Shown here piece after piece: positions 49,973 through 55,703 of a stretch of DNA of 55,703 bases. The notes beneath the pieces were generated by a model, which was given only the letters and a program-made list of their open reading frames with translations, did no database searches and was not told where the DNA came from. Location of the stretch: positions 1-55,703 of the forward strand of contig NZ_FUHW01000013.1 of the NCBI RefSeq assembly GCF_900163545.1. The letters are read 5' to 3'. The DNA is from Arthrobacter rhombi. GTDB taxonomy: Bacteria; Actinomycetota; Actinomycetes; Actinomycetales; Micrococcaceae. The translations under genes and the position numbers were made by a program. Position 1 is the first letter of the stretch, and every line of letters begins with the position of its first letter.

Positions 49973-52224
49973 CCACTCTTCGTCTAGCCCTCTCCGAACT
50001 CAAGCGCATGACCAGCGGCGTCCTGCCGTGGATGGCAATCATTGCCATGACCCTGGTCCCGCTGCTCTATGGCGCCCTGTACCTGTATGCGAACTGGGAC
50101 CCTTACTCCCACCTGGACAACGTCAAGGTGGCCTTGGTCAACGAGGACCAGGGCTCCCAGCAAGACGGCAAGGATCTGCACGTCGGAGACGAGGTCGTGG
50201 ACTCCTTGCTCGAGGATGCAACCTTCGGGTGGAACGTCGTGGATTCCGAGGAAGCGGCCGAAGAAGGCGTGCGGACCGGCGAGTACGCCTTCGCCATGAC
50301 CATTCCTGCCGACTTCTCCAAGAATCTGGCCTCCCCGGAGGACTTTGACGCCGCGAAGCAGGCCATCTTGGAAATCACCACGAACGACGCCAATAACTAC
50401 ATGGTCGGGACCTTCGCCGATAAGCTCGCCGGGGAGGTCCACAACACGGTCGCCCAGGAAGTCGGCACCGAAACCGCTGACACCCTGCTGACCGGCTTCG
50501 GCCGCATCCACTCCCAGATGGCCAAGGCGGCCGACGGGGCCGATGAGCTCCACGATGGCACCGTCAAGCTCGACGACGGAATCGGCACCCTGGCCGACGG
50601 GGCCAAAAAGTTGGACTCCGGCGCGAATCAGCTCGACGACGGCGCCCATCAGCTCAAGGGCGGGACCTCCTCCCTCATCGAGGGCCAGCAGAAGCTGGTC
50701 ACCGGTACCGGGAAACTGGCCAACGGGGCGGGCCAGCTCCAGGGCGGTGCCGACCAGCTGTCTTCGGGGCTGGACACCATGAAATCCAAAACCGCACAAC
50801 TGCCACAGAAGACCCGCCAACTCGCCGATGGTGCCGCCTCGGCCAATAGTGCGGGGAAGGAACTGGCCGCCGGAGCGGAACAGGTCGCCGACGGCAACGA
50901 ACAACTCAGCGCCAAGGTCGACAACGCCGCGGACACGATCACCTCCTTGGAAAAGGACGCCCAGTCCCGACTCGACGGCACCGTGGACCAGCTGATTAAG
51001 GACAAGGTGATCACCGCGGACGAGGCCGAGAGGGCGCGTGCCTCGGTCAAGAAGTTGGGCGCCGATTCAGGAGTGACCGCGGAGGCCGAGAAGACCCGGA
51101 AGGACCTGGCTACCGCCAAGGCCAATATCGACCAGCTCGGCACCGGCTCGCGCCAGGTCGCCGACGGCGCCAAGAAGCTCAGCGGCGGGCTGGGCACCTT
51201 GGCCGGGGGCACCGATACCCTCGCGGACTCCTCACAGGCCCTGGCCAACGGGGTCTCCGATGCCGCGGACGGCGCCCAGCAGCTCTCGGCCGCCTCCGGG
51301 AAGCTGGCCAGCGGGGCGAACACCCTGCTGGACGGGCAGCAGGACGCTCTGGCCGGTGCCAAGAAACTGGACGGCGGTGCGGCATCCCTCGTCGACGGAA
51401 CCGGGACGTTGACGGGAGGCACAGCGGATCTGCGCGATGGCGTCGGCGATCTGGGCTCCGGTGCCGACCAACTGGTCGACGGTTCCGGAACCCTCGCCGA
51501 GAAGCTCACCGATGGGACGAAGGAGGTCCCCAACCCCACCGATAAACAAAAGAACCAAGTATCACATGTCATCGGCGATCCGGTCTCAGTGGATCGTGCG
51601 GATCAGGCCAGTGCGGGAACCTACGGCGAAGGACTCGCCCCCTTCTTCATGACCCTCGCCGTCTGGATCGGAGCTTTCATCCTGGTCCAGATCATGCGCC
51701 CGGTCACCCAACGCGCCCTGGCTTCCAATGCGGCGTCCTGGAAGATCGCGATCGGTGGTTGGCTCCCCTTCGTGTTCCTGTCGATGCTGCAGGCGACGGT
51801 TCTCTACGGGGTGGTGCTCTTCGGCCTCGGCCTGCAGACGGCCCACCCCTGGCTGACCTGGGGGCTGTTCCTGATGGCCAGCGTCGCGTTCACCGCCATC
51901 GTCCAAGGCATCTGCGCCCTGCTGGGCACCCCCGGCAAACTGGTGGTGCTCGTCCTTCTGGTCCTCCAACTGGTTTCCGCCGGCGGCACCTTCCCCTGGG
52001 AGACCACTCCCGATCCCCTGCATGTGGCCCATAACCTGCTGCCGATGGGACATGTGATCACCGGGCTGCGTCACCTGATGTACGGGGCCTCGCTCGAGGG
52101 GCTTGCCCCGCTGGTGCTGGCCCTGCTGGGTTACGCGGCCATCGGCCTGGCCATGAGCATCCTGGCGGTCCATCGGGGTAAGACGTGGACGCTGAAAACC
52201 TTGCACCCGGAACTCTCGGCATGA
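49969..52224 (+). CDS. YhgE/Pip-family membrane protein
   Basis: This 751-residue protein has one N-terminal membrane segment (about 18-40) followed by the family block ANWDPYSHLDNVKVALVNED. A very long extracytoplasmic region is built from heptads of the form DGAxxLxxG (about 185-300 and 390-520), interrupted by a coiled segment. Five or so C-terminal membrane segments resemble ABC-2 permeases. YhgE/Pip proteins include phage-infection protein and EsaA relatives; transport and envelope roles have been proposed. It is flanked by an ABC-like gene and a TetR gene, both overlapping it. Confidence 0.88.
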   Translation: MTTLRLALSELKRMTSGVLPWMAIIAMTLVPLLYGALYLYANWDPYSHLDNVKVALVNEDQGSQQDGKDLHVGDEVVDSLLEDATFGWNVVDSEEAAEEGVRTGEYAFAMTIPADFSKNLASPEDFDAAKQAILEITTNDANNYMVGTFADKLAGEVHNTVAQEVGTETADTLLTGFGRIHSQMAKAADGADELHDGTVKLDDGIGTLADGAKKLDSGANQLDDGAHQLKGGTSSLIEGQQKLVTGTGKLANGAGQLQGGADQLSSGLDTMKSKTAQLPQKTRQLADGAASANSAGKELAAGAEQVADGNEQLSAKVDNAADTITSLEKDAQSRLDGTVDQLIKDKVITADEAERARASVKKLGADSGVTAEAEKTRKDLATAKANIDQLGTGSRQVADGAKKLSGGLGTLAGGTDTLADSSQALANGVSDAADGAQQLSAASGKLASGANTLLDGQQDALAGAKKLDGGAASLVDGTGTLTGGTADLRDGVGDLGSGADQLVDGSGTLAEKLTDGTKEVPNPTDKQKNQVSHVIGDPVSVDRADQASAGTYGEGLAPFFMTLAVWIGAFILVQIMRPVTQRALASNAASWKIAIGGWLPFVFLSMLQATVLYGVVLFGLGLQTAHPWLTWGLFLMASVAFTAIVQGICALLGTPGKLVVLVLLVLQLVSAGGTFPWETTPDPLHVAHNLLPMGHVITGLRHLMYGASLEGLAPLVLALLGYAAIGLAMSILAVHRGKTWTLKTLHPELSA

Positions 52225-52859
52225 GCGCCCCCTCCAGCGGACCCCTGCCGGCCGGCCGCGAGGGCGGAGCCACCACACGCCGTCGGGTCCGGGCCACCGA
52301 TTCCAAACATCGGCTCTTCGAAGCCTCGATGATCCTCATCGGCGACCGGGGACACCACCGGGTCACGGTCGACGAAATTGCCGCCGCGGCGGGGGTGTCC
52401 AAGGGGACTGTTTACTATAATTTCGGTTCGAAGGCGCAGCTGATCGGGCAATTGATGCGCTTCGGCGCCGACGTGCTCTTCGAACGCCTGGAGAAGGGAA
52501 CGGCAGATCCCGACCCGGCGGCAGGTTTCCGGGACATGGTGGCCGCCTCCTTGGAATTCATGGACGAGTACCCCTCCTTCGCCCAGCTGTGGATCAGCGA
52601 GCAGTGGCAGTCCCCCAGCGATTGGGCCGAGACCCTCGCCGCCTTGGGTAGTGAAATCATCGGGGTCATCCGGGAGGCACTGGACCGCCTCGACGCGACC
52701 GGGAACTACCCGGGCCTCGGAGCCACCGACCGTGCGGCGATGGCCACTGCCGTCTTCGGAGCGGTCCTGATCATCGGTCGTGACCGCCACGTCTTCCACC
52801 CCGAACGGAGCATCGCCACCTGCGTGCAGGCCGTGAGCGCCTTTACCGGACTGGGCTGA
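52221..52859 (+). CDS. TetR-family transcriptional regulator
   Basis: This 212-residue protein has a variable N-terminal 25 residues, then the TetR helix-turn-helix (LFEASMILIGDRGHHRVTVD, then AAAAGVSKGTVYYNFGSKAQ) and a helical ligand domain. The ATG at 52221 overlaps the YhgE stop. As the last gene it probably represses its own operon through the palindrome at 49292-49309. The ligand is unknown. Confidence 0.9.
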   Translation: MSAPSSGPLPAGREGGATTRRRVRATDSKHRLFEASMILIGDRGHHRVTVDEIAAAAGVSKGTVYYNFGSKAQLIGQLMRFGADVLFERLEKGTADPDPAAGFRDMVAASLEFMDEYPSFAQLWISEQWQSPSDWAETLAALGSEIIGVIREALDRLDATGNYPGLGATDRAAMATAVFGAVLIIGRDRHVFHPERSIATCVQAVSAFTGLG

Positions 52860-52869
52860 AGAACGGGCC

Positions 52870-53394
52870 TCAGCCCCGGGGAACGACGAACCCGCTCACC
52901 CGGGCATCCCGGCCATCAAGTTCGGCCCAGGGTTTCTCTGTCTCCAATAGGGTCAGCCCCAACGTCGGGTAACGGGTGGCCAGTTCCATCACGGGCTCTT
53001 CCTCGGATTCCACCGAGGCCAACGCCATCGCCACCTCTTGGACCGCGGGCAGATGCCCGATGACCAGGAGTGTTCCCACGGTATCCGGCGTCTCGTTGAT
53101 CACCGATACCAGTTGCGTGGCCGAGGCTCCGTAGATCCGCGAATCCAGATACGGCGTCGGGCCCTTCTCCCCTAGTTCGCTGGACACCCAGGCACAGGTC
53201 GACCGGGCGCGGAGCGCATCCGAGCACATCAGGGAATCCGGGACCCAGCCGTTCTCGACCATCCATGCCCCGGCGAACGGGGCTTCGCGGTTGCCCCGGC
53301 TGGCCAGGGGCCGGTCATGGTCCTCGATCCCGAAGGGGAAGTCGGATTTGGCGTGGCGCAGGAGCATCAGGCGTTTCAGGTGGTGCTGGCTCAT
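52870..53394 (-). CDS. SixA-like histidine phosphatase
   Basis: This 174-residue protein of the RHG phosphatase family has LMLLRHAKSDFPFG with the phospho-accepting His (as RHAK, the SixA form), HDRPLASRGNREAP, CSDALRARST and the second catalytic His in LLVIGHLPAVQEVA. SixA removes phosphate from phosphohistidine proteins, and the target here is unknown. TAAACT lies 6 bases before the ATG. It is convergent with the TetR gene, 10 bases apart. Confidence 0.9.
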   Translation of the reverse strand: MSQHHLKRLMLLRHAKSDFPFGIEDHDRPLASRGNREAPFAGAWMVENGWVPDSLMCSDALRARSTCAWVSSELGEKGPTPYLDSRIYGASATQLVSVINETPDTVGTLLVIGHLPAVQEVAMALASVESEEEPVMELATRYPTLGLTLLETEKPWAELDGRDARVSGFVVPRG

Positions 53395-53400
53395 AGGACC

Positions 53401-53406
53401 AGTTTA
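53401..53406 (-). promoter_or_regulatory. sixA-like gene -10 box, leaderless start
   Basis: TAAACT (complement of 53401-53406) sits 6 bases before the ATG at 53394. Confidence 0.45.
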
Positions 53407-53422
53407 GGTGCCCCGCGGAACA

Positions 53423-53459
53423 ACGACGGCGGCGCCCGTCTGGCAGGCGCCGCCGTCGT
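53423..53459 (-). terminator. Hairpin after the winged-helix regulator gene
   Basis: A 14-bp stem (53423-53436 with 53446-53459) with a 9-base loop lies 18 bases past the stop of the regulator gene. Confidence 0.75.
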
Positions 53460-53477
53460 CGTGAGATGAAACGGAAA

Positions 53478-54290
53478 TCAGATGCTGTATTCCGGGGCTG
53501 CCCAGACGATGACCTCGGGATGCTCATAGAACCGGTAGCCCTGGCCACGGACCGTACGCACCGTATTGGCCAGGCGACCGAGCTTCGAACGCAGTCGGCG
53601 GATATGCACGTCGATGGTTCGCTCATTGGGAATCTCCTCGGCATTGCGCCAGAGGTTGCTCAGCAGCTCATCGCGGCCGACGGTGCGCGCACCGTTCTCG
53701 ACCAGGTAGTTGAGCAGCTCGAATTCCTTGAACGTCAGGTTCAGTGTCTCCCCGTCCAGGTGGACCTCGCGGCGCGACAGGTCGATCAGCACGCCCGAGG
53801 GACGCGAGGCTGCCGGCTGATGGCGAATGACCTCACCGCGCGGACGTCGGGCAACCGTCGGGTCCCCCAGTGCCTGACGCACGACGTCGATGCTCTCACC
53901 GGGGGCGTTTGCCGGGGCCAAGGCCACGGCGGCATGGGTCTGGGCGTTGGGCGAGAGGGTCTGCAGGAAGGCCCTGACCTGGGTGGCCAGCTTCCCGAGG
54001 GAGGTGCCCTGCTCCTGGGCCGTCGCCTCGTCGAGACCGACGTAGAGGACGAAGCCGCGGGCCTCGGTATCGCGATCGACCGACTGCGGTCCGGGGGTTC
54101 CGTTTCCGGCAACGACAGGAGTCGGAGCGGTCATCGGAGGGTGGTCCTGCGGGGAAGGAACAGCGTGTAGCTGACGATATCCCTGGGGAGCACCATATTC
54201 GCTATGGCCTGCGCCCTGGCGCTGGGCAGCAGCGGCGCGGTTCTGGGCGTTGCGGATGGAGATATGGACGTATCCGGACGTAACGGACAT
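53478..54290 (-). CDS. Winged-helix (OmpR/PhoB-type) regulator without a recognisable receiver
   Basis: This 270-residue protein has a C-terminal OmpR-type DNA-binding domain (about 165-260): VHLDGETLNLTFKEFELLNY, RTIDVHIRRLRSKLG and VRTVRGQGYRFYE. The N-terminus has a Gln/Pro-rich stretch (about 1-75) and then a small alpha-beta region (GFVLYVGLDEATAQEQG, then THAAVALAPANAPGESIDVV). That region lacks the acidic pair and phospho-Asp of receivers. AGAGG precedes the ATG. It is divergent from a true response regulator across 600 bases. Confidence 0.82.
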   Translation of the reverse strand: MSVTSGYVHISIRNAQNRAAAAQRQGAGHSEYGAPQGYRQLHAVPSPQDHPPMTAPTPVVAGNGTPGPQSVDRDTEARGFVLYVGLDEATAQEQGTSLGKLATQVRAFLQTLSPNAQTHAAVALAPANAPGESIDVVRQALGDPTVARRPRGEVIRHQPAASRPSGVLIDLSRREVHLDGETLNLTFKEFELLNYLVENGARTVGRDELLSNLWRNAEEIPNERTIDVHIRRLRSKLGRLANTVRTVRGQGYRFYEHPEVIVWAAPEYSI

Positions 54291-54581
54291 TGGTGGAACC
54301 TCTAACTGTGCGAAAAGTCGGTGAACTGTCTGGTGCGGCTGGCCGACGCCAGGGTCGTGGCGTGCGGTTCATCCGTGCTTCGGGTCTTCTGGAGGTGGGA
54401 AGAAACTAGGCCGACATTCGACAACAGCTGCGCGCACGTCCGACACCGTGGCCCCAACGGGGGCCGGGGGCCGCAAGTGCTGCTGGATCGATGTTCACGA
54501 GACCTAGTCTTGCCGTAATAATTCGAACCCGCAAGTAATATTCATCGCATTTGTCCACATATTGAGACGATTTCAGGAATT

Positions 54582-54597
54582 TGTGAGGTGATTCACA
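54582..54597. promoter_or_regulatory. CRP/GlxR-type site in the divergent regulator region
   Basis: TGTGAGGTGATTCACA fits TGTGA-N6-TCACA exactly. It lies about midway between the two divergent regulator genes. Confidence 0.65.
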
Positions 54598-54830
54598 TTA
54601 TGCAGTTCTCTGAAGTGAGCGTTTTGGATCGCGCGGTCTGGGCATAGGCACGTCGATCGACTGTTCGATCTGATCAACGAACCACTCGAATGATGACCCT
54701 AAAACATGGAACGCATATTTATGCGTAACAGTACCGAACCCGGGTCACACGCTTGACTATCCGTCCGCCGGCGGAAGCTGGTGGCATGCGGACAGCCGGC
54801 AACTCCGCCGGTACTGTAGGAGTCAGCGCT

Positions 54831-54848
54831 TCACAGCTCGGTCACAGC
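54831..54848 (+). promoter_or_regulatory. Direct repeat upstream of the response regulator gene
   Basis: TCACAGC at 54831-54837 recurs at 54842-54848, an 11-bp period typical of sites bound by OmpR/PhoB proteins. A weaker TCAGC precedes them. The gene starts 43 bases downstream, so autoregulation is possible. Confidence 0.45.
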
Positions 54849-54891
54849 GGAATCCCAGCTTGGCCCTATAGGTGCAGAGGAGTATCGATAC

Positions 54892-55632
54892 ATGACGAAC
54901 TCGCAGTTCTCCCCTAACCAGCTTCCGCGGCTGGAACATCCCGATGGCACCCCCATCCGGGCCCTGGTGGTCGATGATGAGCCGTCGTTGGCCGAACTGG
55001 TCAGCATGGGGGCTCGCATGCTGGGGTGGGAGGTCAAGGTGGCCGGGGATGGCCCGTCGGCCGTGCAGGAGGCCCGTTCGTTCTCCCCGGATATCCTGGT
55101 CTTGGATTGGATGCTTCCCGGTTTCGAAGGCCCTGAGGTCCTGCGAAAAATCCGTGCCTTTCAGCCCGAGGTTCCCGCCCTGTTCCTGACGGCAAAGGAT
55201 GCGGTGGAAAACAGGATCGAAGGGCTTTCGCTCGGCGGAGACGACTATGTCACCAAGCCGTTCAGCCTCGAGGAGGTGCTGTTGCGACTGCACCGGTTGG
55301 TCGAGCGCTCGGGTGCCGCGAAGGCCGATGCGGCGGAGCTGGTCGTCGGGGACCTGAGCATGAACCTGGATATGCGTGAAGTCACCCGCGGCGGAAACGT
55401 CGTGAACTTGACCGCCACCGAATTCGACCTGCTGCGCTATCTGATGGAGAACGCCCGCCGGGTGATGTCCAAGAACCAGATCCTGGATAGCGTCTGGCAA
55501 TACGACTTCGGCGGACAAGCCAATATCGTCGAGCTGTACATCTCCTATCTGCGCAAGAAGATCGACGCCGGGCGCGAGCCCATGATCCACACCGTGCGTG
55601 GCGCCGGGTATGTGCTGAAGCCAGCCCCGTGA
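54892..55632 (+). CDS. OmpR-family response regulator
   Basis: This 246-residue two-domain regulator has a receiver with the acidic pair VDDE (about 27-30), phosphoacceptor D72 (ILVLDWMLPG), T (LFLTAKD) and K (YVTKPFS). A winged helix follows: VVNLTATEFDLLRYLMENA, ANIVELYISYLRKKI and VRGAGYVLKPAP. It resembles the TrcR/TcrX group of actinobacteria, but a specific orthologue cannot be named. GAGGAG precedes the ATG. Its stop overlaps a GTG that would start a partner kinase. Confidence 0.9.
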   Translation: MTNSQFSPNQLPRLEHPDGTPIRALVVDDEPSLAELVSMGARMLGWEVKVAGDGPSAVQEARSFSPDILVLDWMLPGFEGPEVLRKIRAFQPEVPALFLTAKDAVENRIEGLSLGGDDYVTKPFSLEEVLLRLHRLVERSGAAKADAAELVVGDLSMNLDMREVTRGGNVVNLTATEFDLLRYLMENARRVMSKNQILDSVWQYDFGGQANIVELYISYLRKKIDAGREPMIHTVRGAGYVLKPAP

Positions 55633-55650
55633 CCCACCCCTCCCCGGGAG
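55629..55650 (+). CDS. Start of a probable sensor kinase gene, truncated by the contig end
   Basis: A GTG at 55629 overlaps the response regulator stop (GTGA) and opens a frame reading VTHPSPG. Overlapping regulator-kinase pairs are the rule in this family, so a histidine kinase is expected. Only about seven codons are genomic before adapter sequence begins, so the identity is inferred from position alone. Confidence 0.4.
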
Positions 55651-55703
55651 CTGGCACTTATACACATCACACGCTGCCGACGAATAGAGAGGTGTAGATC
55701 TCG
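55651..55703. other. Illumina Nextera/P5 adapter sequence (assembly artefact)
   Basis: CTTATACACATC (55657-55668) is the Tn5 mosaic-end core and CGCTGCCGACGA (55672-55683) is the Nextera read-1 adapter complement. ATAGAGAG (55684-55691) is the complement of i5 index CTCTCTAT. GTGTAGATCTCG (55692-55703) is the start of the P5 complement. Four mismatches to the oligo fall in 55651-55683. This stretch is synthetic, not genomic. Confidence 0.93.

Larger units (their letters stand above)
54291..54891. other. AT-rich divergent regulatory region, 600 bp
   Basis: No gene was found in this stretch. It contains a CRP/GlxR-type site (54582-54597), a palindrome ACGCATA-TT-TATGCGT (54711-54726), a possible -10 TACTGT (54812-54817) and an 11-bp-spaced direct repeat of TCACAGC close to the response regulator gene. 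The middle, about 54515-54730, is clearly richer in A and T than the rest of the window. Confidence 0.7.

Noticed and set aside
50500..51500. Repetitive DNA in the YhgE gene as a possible tandem repeat or CRISPR-like array
   Set aside because: The repetition is at protein level (heptads of DGAxxLxxG). The DNA units are not identical and there are no spacers.
54321..54518. 65-codon plus-strand frame in the divergent regulator region
   Set aside because: There is no ribosome site, no domain and no coding-like composition, so it was treated as regulatory DNA.
54831..54848. TCACAGC repeats as a PHO box
   Set aside because: The 11-bp spacing fits an OmpR-family site in general, but the units do not match the GTTCA-type PHO consensus as well as those at 20054-20097, so no phosphate role is claimed.

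Overview
The window looks like one complete contig from a short-read draft assembly of a high-GC actinobacterium. The best match is Micrococcales, probably Micrococcaceae and Arthrobacter-like. The reasons are the GlgE-type glucan cluster, CarD, an LpqE-like lipoprotein, SenX3/RegX3-like regulators, the proteasome activator Bpa, DUF4193 and DUF2516, the high GC content, and many genes whose start codon sits 6-7 bases after a TAnnnT -10 box (leaderless starts). The left end stops in the leader of an rRNA operon, a repeat where assemblies usually break. The right end runs into Illumina Nextera/P5 adapter sequence from about 55651, so the last 53 bases are not genomic.

Layout. 1-330: rRNA promoter and leader on the minus strand, plus a terminator. 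332-12691: glucan and trehalose metabolism. An overlapping operon glgE-treS-(maltokinase::glgB) runs on the minus strand. glgP is divergent from it, and glgX lies tail to tail with glgP behind rlmB. 12705-17978: rlmB, cysS, ispF, ispD, carD and a divergent lpqE-like lipoprotein gene, in an order I recall from mycobacteria. 18081-22592: the two-component pair regX3/senX3, then phoU behind a PHO-box-like repeat, gpmA and a methyltransferase-like gene. 22603-27550: a DUF2516 gene, a trans-sulfuration enzyme, and the overlapping tmk-holB-exported hydrolase operon. 27635-36869: tRNA-Thr, a GNAT gene, a DUF4193 gene and a decayed second copy of its 3' end, an aldo/keto reductase, bpa and a partner gene, a quinone oxidoreductase, tRNA-Ser(UGA), a large FAD/NAD(P)-binding protein and a prolyl oligopeptidase-family enzyme.

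36931-38419: tRNA-Ser(GCU) with an IS481-family element inserted at its 3' end. The element has an exact 15-bp target duplication and separates the tRNA from its original terminator. 38424-49216: a repeat-containing membrane protein, a RecQ helicase with a C-terminal phosphoribosyltransferase-like domain, a phosphomannomutase-family gene, an NO-defence pair (NsrR-like regulator and flavohaemoglobin) with two perfect palindromes over the hmp promoter, a PadR/hydrolase pair, GTP-dependent PEP carboxykinase with an upstream CRP/GlxR-type site, and tRNA-Arg. 49290-52859: a TetR-controlled operon of a degenerate ABC ATPase, a YhgE/Pip-type membrane protein and the TetR regulator. 52870-55650: a SixA-like phosphatase, a winged-helix regulator without a recognisable receiver, a 600-bp AT-rich divergent control region, and an OmpR-family response regulator whose kinase gene is cut off by the contig end.

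How the genes connect. GlgE, TreS, maltokinase and GlgB convert trehalose via maltose and maltose-1-phosphate to branched alpha-glucan, and GlgP with GlgX can degrade it. PckG and GpmA belong to central carbon flow. SenX3/RegX3 and PhoU suggest phosphate sensing. No gene here is a clear new defence or secretion system. The least explained items are the pseudo-ATPase/YhgE/TetR operon, the RecQ-PRTase fusion, the three-repeat membrane protein and the receiver-less regulator.
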